From positions 1 to 15,497 of the forward strand of contig DASZCR010000118.1 in assembly GCA_035942915.1 (NCBI GenBank): 15,497 nucleotides of DNA. Direction: 5' to 3'. This document shows, piece after piece, positions 7,177-13,694 of the stretch. This DNA is from DASZCR01 sp035942915. GTDB taxonomy: Bacteria > Acidobacteriota > Blastocatellia > Pyrinomonadales > Pyrinomonadaceae. How positions within the stretch are numbered: position 1 is the stretch's first letter; every line of letters begins with the position of its first letter. The notes under the pieces are model-generated. The model was not told the DNA's origin, searched no databases, and was given only the letters and a program-made list of their open reading frames with translations. Position numbers and translations under genes: made by a program.

Positions 7177-9175
7177 CGTCCCACGCCCCTTCCGTCTCGA
7201 TATGAATCGGGAAAATGCCGTAGCGGAGTCGGTGCATCTCGGCGAAGCGTTTCTCCGAGGTGTCTTCCGCCAGAAATGCCTCCGGCCCCTCAGAATTCCA
7301 GAGGTGCTTGAGGCGGTTCGTCTGACGCAATGGATTCAGGAGCCGGTTGCGGACGTTGAACTTCAGTTGTCCGAACTCGTCGAAGATGAGTGCTGCGCCG
7401 CCGTAAAGTATCACTTCCTGTTCGGGAGGCATGGCCTCTCTGAACTCGGAGGCCTGTGGTGTTCTAATCCCCAGATGTTTCACCTCGAAGGCTTTCAGGC
7501 GAAGGAATTGATAGTACTCGGCCACCGTTTCGCGCAGGACGAAGCCGTCGTCCGGGTTGGTGCGAACGCTCGGACGAACGGAGAGGACGCGCGTGTAAGC
7601 GTTCTCCTCCAAACCCAGTTCCTTGCGATTCTCCCAGATGAAACGGAACATTTCGTTTGTGTCGCGGAGCATCGAATCAAGGCGAATACGGCCGTAGCGC
7701 AGCGCGCAATCGGGCGGCTCCCAGATGCCCGGCTCCGGGGCGCTGACCTTCGAGGTCGGCATAATCTGGTAAGAGGCGAAGCTCTCACGTAACGTCTGGC
7801 GGAAACAATATTTCGAGTCGTCAGGTCTGATTTCACGGTCAGCCGTGAGCATCGCACTCAGGAAGTCGCAGAACTCCAAATCCGTAGGCGGCGCGTAGTC
7901 GAGCGCGCGGATGACCATCGTCAGAAGATAGTCGGCGACGCCTGCTCCCTCCTCGACGACGCGCGCGCGATTCAGATAGCCTGATGGCTTGTTGCTCTCC
8001 GCAGGCTTAACCGTTTCTCCTCCCTGCGAACGCTCGCGCGCCCCCGCCTGAGTCGGCGTGTCGGACGAGACCGGTGTGCCTCTGGTCTCGTCATTCTTCG
8101 CGCGCGTGTCGCCCGCAGACTTGCTGCCGAGACTGCTCAGCCTTTTCACCCAGACGTGTAAGAAAGCGTTCATCACAGCGGCGACGAGCACCTCGCCGCG
8201 ACGGTGAGGCTCTGCGAAATCATCTATGTTCTTAATGTATTCACCGGGCGTTAGTTTCACCGAACGGCGGAGCGCACCCTGGCGCGCTCCGGCCATCTCG
8301 CCCGCTTCGGCTGTCTCCTGCCCCACCTGCTCGGCCAGTCCCGTCAGCAGGGATTCGCGAAGTTCTTCAATCGTGAGGCTCTTGAGGTCAATCAGTTCCG
8401 GCGCTTCGGCTACGGTGGTGGCGCGCTTCGGCCGTTTCTCGATAAAGTTTTTATCAATGATGACCTCGACGACGCGCGGGATGGAGAAGATTGAGAGCAG
8501 AGCGACGATGTCGGCAAAGCCCTCGTGGAAAGCGGCCTGCTCAGGTGAAGACGGGTCGGTATAGCGACGGCGTAGACCGTCGAGGAGTGCATGGGTCGTC
8601 TCGTGGACAATGACGTCGTGCGAGAGGCAGGTGAAGACCATCTCTGGCGGCTTTCGGGGTTGCCCCTCGACGCCTGCCGCTTCATCCGGCTCTTCTAACT
8701 GCTCTTTGTCGACTGTCTTCGGAAAGTAGCCGAAGAGCAGCGCGCGGTCGTCTTTCGAGTAGAAGGCATTGGCGTCGGCGAAGGCATGTGGCGCGACCTG
8801 AAGCTGGTGACCTTGGAAACTCCAGTCGATGCGCCGCCCAAGCGCCGACTCGAAGCGCGCCAGCGTGCGCATGATGATGGCGTACACGTTCTGCGCGTGA
8901 AACTGTGGGTCGTTAAGCAGAACGTCGTTTGACTCGTCTTGAAACGGGTCGTTGTATGCGCCATTCTCCAGAATCCGGTATTCGAGCGGTGGGTGCAGGA
9001 CGCCTCTGGAGGAATCGTAGTCGATGACCTGCACGCGGTAGCCGCGAGGCCCCGGCGCAAGCTCCTCTGCGGGAACGGACACCTGTGCGGTCAGTATTTT
9101 CTCACCCACTTTGACGCTTGGGTCTTGGGCGATAATGGTCAATTCCTGTGTGCGGCGTAGGGCTGGCGGGGACAT
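7067..9175 (-). CDS. Gluzincin-type (M4-like) zinc metallopeptidase
   Basis: 702 aa from the ATG at 9175. The zinc motif HETTH lies at about 191-195 in HDVIVHETTHALLDG, and the probable third ligand is E218 in HEGFADIVAL. This HExxH-plus-downstream-Glu layout is that of gluzincins; the HETTHALLDG and EGFAD blocks resemble the thermolysin (M4) HELTHAVTD and NEAISD blocks. HRRGEVLVAAVMNAFLHVW (324-342) may match the M4 C-terminal helical domain. A low-complexity linker of Gly/Thr/Ser/Lys (about 350-400) separates it from a second helical part, and an unrecognised C-terminal domain ends in a strongly acidic tail (about 664-700). No signal peptide is seen, so it probably acts inside the cell, which is unusual for M4 relatives. 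I took the ATG rather than the in-frame GTG at 9184 because AGGAG sits 8 bases before the ATG and almost touches the GTG. First gene of the module with the MBL hydrolase. Confidence 0.85.
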   Translation of the reverse strand: MSPPALRRTQELTIIAQDPSVKVGEKILTAQVSVPAEELAPGPRGYRVQVIDYDSSRGVLHPPLEYRILENGAYNDPFQDESNDVLLNDPQFHAQNVYAIIMRTLARFESALGRRIDWSFQGHQLQVAPHAFADANAFYSKDDRALLFGYFPKTVDKEQLEEPDEAAGVEGQPRKPPEMVFTCLSHDVIVHETTHALLDGLRRRYTDPSSPEQAAFHEGFADIVALLSIFSIPRVVEVIIDKNFIEKRPKRATTVAEAPELIDLKSLTIEELRESLLTGLAEQVGQETAEAGEMAGARQGALRRSVKLTPGEYIKNIDDFAEPHRRGEVLVAAVMNAFLHVWVKRLSSLGSKSAGDTRAKNDETRGTPVSSDTPTQAGARERSQGGETVKPAESNKPSGYLNRARVVEEGAGVADYLLTMVIRALDYAPPTDLEFCDFLSAMLTADREIRPDDSKYCFRQTLRESFASYQIMPTSKVSAPEPGIWEPPDCALRYGRIRLDSMLRDTNEMFRFIWENRKELGLEENAYTRVLSVRPSVRTNPDDGFVLRETVAEYYQFLRLKAFEVKHLGIRTPQASEFREAMPPEQEVILYGGAALIFDEFGQLKFNVRNRLLNPLRQTNRLKHLWNSEGPEAFLAEDTSEKRFAEMHRLRYGIFPIHIETEGAWDDDYQQDDEEETEPEDAEEQQGAEADEILSPEQADVA

Positions 9176-9188
9176 GCTTATCACTCCT

Positions 9189-9212
9189 CCTCAAAAAGGA
9201 ATGTCTTTGAGG
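9189..9212 (-). promoter_or_regulatory. Hairpin next to the peptidase ribosome site
   Basis: CCTCAAA (9189-9195) and TTTGAGG (9206-9212) are perfect 7-bp inverted arms with a 10-base loop. In the peptidase mRNA the 3' arm ends inside the purine run GAGGAGGAG that serves as Shine-Dalgarno for the ATG at 9175, so a folded stem would mask its first half while AGGAG stays free. It may tune translation; the stem is short and AT-containing, so the effect is uncertain. Confidence 0.35.
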
Positions 9213-9626
9213 CGCAAAACGTTTCGGCGGCGCGAAAAAATCGTCTGTCGGAGCGGCTTCAGAGACTATGTCGGTTGGCTAAGGGGCGACCTTCGAGGGG
9301 ACATCAATCCGCCGCCACAGTCCCGTCAGGTGTCCGTGAGTTTCTTATGTCGGGGCAGGAATAATAACACTTCTAGGACGGCGCGCCGCATCCTCTCGCC
9401 ACGCTAAATTGAAGCAGGACTTGCAACTAGAGCACCGGATGGTGCATCATAACTGTTGTCAATTCCTGCTCTCGCGCATTAACGGTGATGCGCCCCGCGC
9501 CTCGAACTGAACTGGCGGCGGCGTTTTGGATGATTCGAGAGTCGGTTGTTCTCAACCACAGAAGCCGCTCGCTTGAGCATCCGAACCAGAGCCTTCGCTG
9601 CTACCGTTCTCCCGGAGACACTTCGT
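9213..9626. other. Long intergenic region with inverted repeats
   Basis: No credible gene was found between the peptidase and RRM genes, which diverge. The stretch must hold both promoters. It contains four separate inverted repeats, the nested one at 9413-9470, GCGCAT/ATGCGC at 9474-9493, and GGTTG-TTCT-CAACC near 9543-9556, plus the hairpin at the peptidase leader. The plus-strand half could be a long structured 5' leader of the RRM gene, as seen in cold-shock mRNAs, or a separate small RNA. No CRISPR-like or tRNA-like pattern was seen. Confidence 0.6.
9413..9470. repeat. Nested 14-bp imperfect hairpin
   Basis: Outer arms at 9413-9427 and 9455-9470 pair as 7 bp (AGCAGGA/TCCTGCT), one C-T mismatch, 3 bp, one bulged T, then 4 bp (CAAC/GTTG). 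Inside the loop a second hairpin forms from GCACC (9432-9436) and GGTGC (9441-9445) around GGAT. The two-storey fold suggests a structured RNA or a protein-binding site. Strand of expression is not known. Confidence 0.5.
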
Positions 9627-9655
9627 TTCGACGCTTCTTTTGCTACTCCTAAGAT
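9627..9655 (+). promoter_or_regulatory. Possible promoter for the RRM gene
   Basis: TTCGAC (9627-9632) and TAAGAT (9650-9655) are separated by 17 bases, a weak match to the sigma70 -35 and -10 consensus. Transcription would start about 20 bases before the ATG at 9683, leaving a short leader with GGGGAGAGG. If this is used, the structured region further upstream is not part of the mRNA. Confidence 0.3.
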
Positions 9656-9682
9656 ATTAGGGGAGAGGTACGTATACACAAC

Positions 9683-10057
9683 ATGTCCATGAAACTTTAC
9701 GTCGGTAATCTCTCTTTCCAGACTTCGAGCGAAGGTTTGCAGGAACTCTTTTCACAGGCCGGTACGGTCGAATCCGCCTCGGTCGTCGAAGACCGTGAGA
9801 CGGGTCGCTCGCGCGGCTTCGGCTTCGTCGAGATGTCGTCGAAGGAAGAGGGCGAGGCAGCCATCGCTCAGTTCAACGGCAAAGAGCACAACGGCCGCAA
9901 CCTGACCGTTAACGAAGCGCGCCCGCGTGAGAATCGCAGCGGCGGCGGCGGTGGTGGTCGCGGAGGCTTCGGCGGTAATCGTGGCGGCTACGGCGGCGGC
10001 GGTAATCGCAACGGCGGCGGTTACAGCGGCGGCGGAAATCGCGAGCCGCGCTGGTAA
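9683..10057 (+). CDS. Glycine-rich RRM RNA-binding protein
   Basis: 124 aa. A single RNA recognition motif fills residues 3-80, with RNP2 KLYVGNL (4-10) and RNP1 RGFGFVEM (44-51) including the aromatic residues that stack on RNA bases. Residues 86-122 are a Gly/Arg/Asn/Tyr-rich tail of RGG/GGNR type, encoded by GGC/GGT-rich low-complexity DNA. This matches the bacterial rbp family of cyanobacteria and other phyla, which are often cold-induced and act as RNA chaperones. The purine run GGGGAGAGG lies about 15 bases before the ATG, longer than usual spacing. An intrinsic terminator follows the stop, then the RNA helicase gene; together they suggest a cold-adaptation or RNA-remodelling unit. Family assignment is sure; the cold role is by analogy. 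Confidence 0.95.
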   Translation: MSMKLYVGNLSFQTSSEGLQELFSQAGTVESASVVEDRETGRSRGFGFVEMSSKEEGEAAIAQFNGKEHNGRNLTVNEARPRENRSGGGGGGRGGFGGNRGGYGGGGNRNGGGYSGGGNREPRW

Positions 10058-10096
10058 GAACGCTTACCTGAAGCCGCCAGCGCCACTTGAAACAAG

Positions 10097-10140
10097 AGCG
10101 CCTCTGGCCGTCACCAACTGCTGGAGGCGCTTCGATTTTT
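10097..10140 (+). terminator. Intrinsic terminator between RRM and helicase genes
   Basis: AGCGCCTC (10097-10104) and GAGGCGCT (10124-10131) form a perfect 8-bp GC-rich stem with a 19-base loop, followed by TCGATTTTT (five T at 10136-10140). It lies 39 bases after the RRM stop and 54 bases before the helicase start. It should end most RRM transcripts, so the helicase would be made by read-through or from its own promoter. Confidence 0.75.
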
Positions 10141-10193
10141 GCGCTACGGAACGCGCGTGTGTGCTTCCCGTCGTGCGATAGATAAGGAAACGA

Positions 10194-11417
10194 ATGAATT
10201 TCTCTGAACTGGGACTCGACGCCGCCCTTGTGCGCCGGTGCGAGTCTCTCGGATACAACGAACCGACACCGATTCAGCAACGGGCTATCCCCGTCATCCT
10301 CAGCGGCTCCGACCTGATTGGCTGCGCCGAAACCGGCACAGGTAAAACGGCCGCCTTTCTGCTCCCAACGATTCAGCGCATGGCGGCGCGTCCGCGCCCC
10401 GGCGTGCGCGTGCTGGTGCTGGCGCCGACGCGCGAACTGGCGACGCAAATCGAAGAGAGCTACAAACAACTCGCGCCGAAGGGCAGCCCGCGCTGCGTCT
10501 GCCTCATCGGCGGTGCGGGAGTGGGACGCCAGACCGAGGCGCTGCGACGCGGCGCAGGCATCGTCGTCGCCACGCCGGGACGCCTCCTCGACCTCGTCGA
10601 ACGCGGCGCGGTTAACTTCGCGCACGTTGAAGTGCTCGTCCTCGATGAAGCCGACCGCATGCTCGACATCGGCTTCTGGCCGGCGATTCGCCGAATCGTC
10701 TCGATGCTTCCGGCCGAGCGTCAGTCGCTGCTCTTTTCTGCGACCATGTCGTCTTCCATCGAAGAGCTGGCGCGCACGACTTTGAACCGGCCGCAGCTCG
10801 TCGAGGTCAGCACGCGCGGACGCGCGGCCGAGACCGTCGAGCAGACCGCTTACCCGGTCGCCACCGAGTCGAAGACGGCGCTCCTGTTAGACCTGCTTGA
10901 GCGCGAACGTTTCGAGCGCGTCCTCGTCTTCACGCGCACGCGTCGCGGGGCAGAGAGGCTGTCAAACATCCTCGCCGCGCGCGACCACAAGGTCAATCGC
11001 ATCCACGCAGACCGCACGCAGCCGCAGCGCGAGGCCGCCCTGCGCGGCTTCCGCGATGGTCAGACGCGCGTGCTCGTCGCCACCGACATCGCCGCGCGCG
11101 GCCTCGACGTGGAATCGGTCTCGCACGTCATCAACTACGACATGCCTTCCGCGCCGGAAGACTACGTCCATCGCATCGGGCGGACAGGTCGCGCAGGCAA
11201 CACGGGGCGCGCCATCACGCTCCTGACTCCGGTCGAAGAACTCTCGCTGCGCGCCATCGAGCGCCTCACGGGTCAGCCTATCGCGCGCGTCGTCGTTCCG
11301 GGCTTCGGCGGCACTGCGCCCACTGCCGCGACGCCGAGCAAGAAGCCTGCCGTCGGCGGACTCCGTCGCGCAGGCAGCCCCGGCCGTCGCTCCTTCCGCC
11401 CGCGTCGCGGCCGGTAA
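10194..11417 (+). CDS. DEAD-box ATP-dependent RNA helicase, RhlE type
   Basis: 407 aa. All superfamily 2 DEAD-box motifs are intact: Q motif GYNEPTPIQQ (20-29), Walker A AETGTGKT (45-52), Ia APTREL (77-82), Ib TPGR (127-130), DEAD (151-154), SAT (182-184), motif IV VFTRTRRG (245-252), motif V ATDIAARGLD (296-305), and HRIGRTGR (326-333). It unwinds RNA duplexes locally with ATP in the cytoplasm; RhlE relatives act in ribosome assembly and RNA turnover. The helicase core is followed by a short basic Ala/Pro/Arg tail, as in RhlE, without the DbpA/CsdA RNA-binding domain. AAGGA lies 6 bases before the ATG. It follows the RRM gene across a terminator, a pairing typical of cold-response loci in several phyla, so regulation by cold is plausible. 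The rhlE name is by family resemblance only. Confidence 0.95.
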   Translation: MNFSELGLDAALVRRCESLGYNEPTPIQQRAIPVILSGSDLIGCAETGTGKTAAFLLPTIQRMAARPRPGVRVLVLAPTRELATQIEESYKQLAPKGSPRCVCLIGGAGVGRQTEALRRGAGIVVATPGRLLDLVERGAVNFAHVEVLVLDEADRMLDIGFWPAIRRIVSMLPAERQSLLFSATMSSSIEELARTTLNRPQLVEVSTRGRAAETVEQTAYPVATESKTALLLDLLERERFERVLVFTRTRRGAERLSNILAARDHKVNRIHADRTQPQREAALRGFRDGQTRVLVATDIAARGLDVESVSHVINYDMPSAPEDYVHRIGRTGRAGNTGRAITLLTPVEELSLRAIERLTGQPIARVVVPGFGGTAPTAATPSKKPAVGGLRRAGSPGRRSFRPRRGR

Positions 11418-11445
11418 GCGCCGGCCACACGCAGCGACACGCAAA

Positions 11446-11486
11446 GAAAAATGGCTGTCAGCAATCTTACAATCTGCTGGCAGCCA
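11446..11486 (-). terminator. Intrinsic terminator of the pilT transcript
   Basis: TGGCTGTCAGCA (11452-11463) pairs with TGCTGGCAGCCA (11475-11486) over 12 bp with one T-G pair and an 11-base loop. On the minus strand the stem is followed by TTTTTC, the expected U-tract, so it terminates the pilT/zinc-ribbon transcript 61 bases after its last stop. The plus side lacks a T-run, so it would act poorly for the convergent helicase gene. Confidence 0.75.
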
Positions 11487-11547
11487 ACGGCGCTCTGCAC
11501 AAACCTACTCGCCCGAAACCCTTACTCCTTCACACTTCGTCAAGCTA

Positions 11548-12273
11548 TCAACGAAGCGACGCCTGCGCCTCTTCCGCGCAGTCGGACTGACCGTCCTGAC
11601 CGCAGCTAAAAGCTTCGGGCGCGTACTTCTGCGTGAACTCGCCGACGTTGCGCCAGACGCGCGTCCGCCCGTAACGCTCGCGCGTCCAACCGAGCCTTGA
11701 CTTGTCGCGCCAGACAGAGGCGAAGGCCGACGGCTCGCCTGCGCCCGCGAGGTGTCGCGCTTCGTGCAGGAGAATCACCGCGCGCTCCGTGTCGTCGGCC
11801 GGATACTGAAAAAACTCCGGGTAGAGCGTCACTATCTGAAACGGAAAATTGGTAGCCGCGTAAGCCTCCTGATGGCCGAGCCAGCGATTCCACCAGCTAT
11901 CGCTCGTGCGGAAATTGGCGAGCCGACGCAACAAAAACGCGTCGCGCTCGAAGCCGCTCCGCTCGATGATGTCTATCGCACGCGCGACGAGTTGACGCTG
12001 TTCGTAGTCAGCCGGCGTAGAGGTTTCAAGGAGCGAGACGTAGCAGCCGACGAGCAACACTGCGGCGACCGCAACCGCGACGCCGACCCGCTTGAGGATG
12101 CTGCGCGACCCAGTCGTTTGCGGTTCGTCGTCCACATCGGAGACGCCTGACGCTTGTTGAGGCGGCATCTCATCGGCCTCCGCCGCCGCGCCGAGCGCCG
12201 CGCCGCAACGCTTGCACTCGGAGGCATCGGCGAAGTTGACGAGACCGCAGTTGAGGCACTTGGGATTCGTCAT
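11548..12273 (-). CDS. Zinc-ribbon membrane protein with HExxHxxGxxE
   Basis: 241 aa, no family recognised. Residues 6-23 form a zinc ribbon (C6-x2-C9 and C20-x2-C23). An acidic, disordered linker follows to about 57, then one transmembrane helix at about 63-83 (VGVAVAVAAVLLVGCYVSLL). The remaining 155 residues, probably outside the membrane if the ribbon is cytoplasmic, hold HEARHLAGAGE at 170-180. This is an HExxHxxGxxE zinc motif, close to the metzincin pattern but with Glu in place of the third His/Asp ligand. It may be a small metallopeptidase or a zinc-binding scaffold. Two Cys near the C-terminus (C224, C232) could form a disulfide. Its ATG shares one base with the pilT stop (TGATG at 12271-12275), so translation is coupled. 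The motif is visible; catalysis is inferred. Confidence 0.8.
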   Translation of the reverse strand: MTNPKCLNCGLVNFADASECKRCGAALGAAAEADEMPPQQASGVSDVDDEPQTTGSRSILKRVGVAVAVAAVLLVGCYVSLLETSTPADYEQRQLVARAIDIIERSGFERDAFLLRRLANFRTSDSWWNRWLGHQEAYAATNFPFQIVTLYPEFFQYPADDTERAVILLHEARHLAGAGEPSAFASVWRDKSRLGWTRERYGRTRVWRNVGEFTQKYAPEAFSCGQDGQSDCAEEAQASLR

Positions 12274-13436
12274 CAGGAAGGCTCGACTCTGTTGGGGCGC
12301 GTCTGCGAGTTGGTGATGGAAGTGACGCGTTCCATCTCTTCTCTGGCCTGTTCGGAGGCCGAGCGGATGCCGGAGACGCGCAGGCGGAACTCGTCGGGAT
12401 TCGACGCGCCGCGCACGGCCTCTTCGAGCGTGATGAGGCCGGACTGGAAGAGATTGAAGAGCGATTGGTCGAAGGTCTGCATGCCGTACTGCGAAGTGCC
12501 TGCGGCGATGGCGTCGCGAATGAGCGAGGTCTTCTCCTCGTTCATGATGTAGTCGCGGATGAGGCCGGTCGTGACCATCACTTCGACGGCCGGGACGCGT
12601 CCCGCGCCGCGCGCCGCGCGTACCAGACGCATCGAGATAACGGCGCGCAAAATCCCCGCCAGTTGGATGCGGACGCTCTTTTGCTGATGCGGCGGAAACG
12701 ACGAGACGATGCGCGTGATGGTCTCTGTGGCGTCGAGCGTGTGCAGTGTCGAGAGGACGAGGTGGCCTGTCTCGGCCGCCGTCAGGGCGGTCTCGATGGT
12801 CTCGTGGTCGCGCATCTCGCCGACCAGAATCACGTCCGGGTCTTGACGCAGCGCGCCGCGCAGCGCCTCGGCAAAAGAGCGCGTGTCCACATCGACCTCG
12901 CGCTGCGTGACGAACGCTCTCTTGTCGCGGTGGAGAAACTCGATGGGGTCTTCGATGGTGACGACGTGGCCGCTGCGCGTCGAGTTGATGTGGTCAATCA
13001 TCGAGGCGAGCGTCGTCGATTTGCCGGAGCCGGTCGTGCCGGTGACGAGAATGAGGCCGCGCTGTTCGTCGGCGACGCGTTCGATGACGGGCGGCAGGCT
13101 CAATTCCGAGAGCGTGCGGACGCTGTCGGGAATGACGCGCAAGACCATGCCGACCGTACCGCGCTGCTGGAAGATGTTGGCGCGGAAGCGTCCGAGACCG
13201 GGCACGCCGTAAGCAATGTCGGCCTCTGAAATCTCCTTGAAGCGTTGCTTCTGCCGGTTCGACATCATCGAGAAGGCCATGTCGAGCGTGTCTTCCTGCG
13301 ACAGACGCGGCGCATCGACGACGGGTTTGAGTTCGCCGCCGATACGCATGAAGGGAGGCGAACCGGCTTTGATGTGCAGGTCGGACGCACCGAATTGCGT
13401 GGCGACCTTGAGCAGGTCGTTAATCTTGATGGACAT
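12273..13436 (-). CDS. pilT: Type IV pilus retraction ATPase PilT
   Basis: 387 aa. PilT is the hexameric ATPase that drives depolymerisation of type IV pili, giving twitching motility and DNA uptake, at the inner membrane base. Visible parts: the N-terminal DLLKVATQFGASDLHIKAGSPP (7-28) PAS-like region, Walker A GTTGSGKST (133-141), Asp box IEDPIEF (161-167), Walker B DVILVGEMRD (201-210), and His box GHLVLSTLHT (224-233). SLIRDAI near 304-310 occupies the place of the family's AIRNLIRE-type element. I chose the ATG at 13436, MSIKINDLLK, because the family starts just before this block; the frame is open further upstream to a TTG at 13568 but with an implausible Arg/Pro-rich lead. No strong Shine-Dalgarno is seen. 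A promoter lies at 13571-13600, giving a leader of about 130 bases. No PilB or PilC is in the window. It is coupled to the zinc-ribbon protein. Confidence 0.95.
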   Translation of the reverse strand: MSIKINDLLKVATQFGASDLHIKAGSPPFMRIGGELKPVVDAPRLSQEDTLDMAFSMMSNRQKQRFKEISEADIAYGVPGLGRFRANIFQQRGTVGMVLRVIPDSVRTLSELSLPPVIERVADEQRGLILVTGTTGSGKSTTLASMIDHINSTRSGHVVTIEDPIEFLHRDKRAFVTQREVDVDTRSFAEALRGALRQDPDVILVGEMRDHETIETALTAAETGHLVLSTLHTLDATETITRIVSSFPPHQQKSVRIQLAGILRAVISMRLVRAARGAGRVPAVEVMVTTGLIRDYIMNEEKTSLIRDAIAAGTSQYGMQTFDQSLFNLFQSGLITLEEAVRGASNPDEFRLRVSGIRSASEQAREEMERVTSITNSQTRPNRVEPS

Positions 13437-13570
13437 ACTGGGGGTTTTTACGGAACCGCACCTCGGCGGAGAAATTCGTGTGACGCGTTTGAGCTTTGCT
13501 TGAGGCGTGTACTCGCGGGGCGGGGCGCGTCGGCAGGGAAGATTGAAGCCCCGGCCATGACGCCACAAAC

Positions 13571-13600
13571 ATTCTAGCCGCCGACGCCGCGACGCGTCAA
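13571..13600 (-). promoter_or_regulatory. Sigma70-type promoter of pilT
   Basis: On the minus strand TTGACG (13600-13595) is followed after 18 bases by TAGAAT (13576-13571), each matching five of six consensus positions. It points toward pilT, predicting a start near 13564 and a 5' leader of about 130 bases. Spacing and hexamers are good; it is the clearest promoter in the window. Confidence 0.65.
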
Positions 13601-13621
13601 CAACTCATTCTGCCGGATACG

Positions 13622-13666
13622 CTTTGCGCCTTTGCATGAGAGATAGTTTCATGCAAAGGCGCAAAG
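13622..13666. repeat. 18-bp perfect inverted repeat
   Basis: CTTTGCGCCTTTGCATGA (13622-13639) and its exact complement (13649-13666) flank a 9-base loop. It lies 28 bases after the ilvE stop and 22 bases before the pilT -35 box. A T-run is absent on both sides, so it is not a classic intrinsic terminator. The GCGCAAAG-type units resemble short palindromic intergenic repeats seen in many bacteria. It may stop or stabilise the ilvE mRNA 3' end or be a dispersed element. Confidence 0.75.
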
Positions 13667-13694
13667 AAGACGGAGCAGGTTGTGCTTTCGGCCG

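Noticed and set aside
9938..10050. GGCGGC-type repeats as a tandem-repeat or CRISPR-like array
   Set aside because: They encode the glycine-rich tail of the RRM protein in frame; units are not regular.
12465..13229. 254-codon plus-strand open frame opposite pilT
   Set aside because: Antisense shadow of a conserved ATPase; composition typical of GC-driven open frames.
13437..13568. N-terminal extension of PilT to a TTG at 13568
   Set aside because: Would start at the predicted transcription start and add 44 Arg/Pro-rich residues absent from the family.
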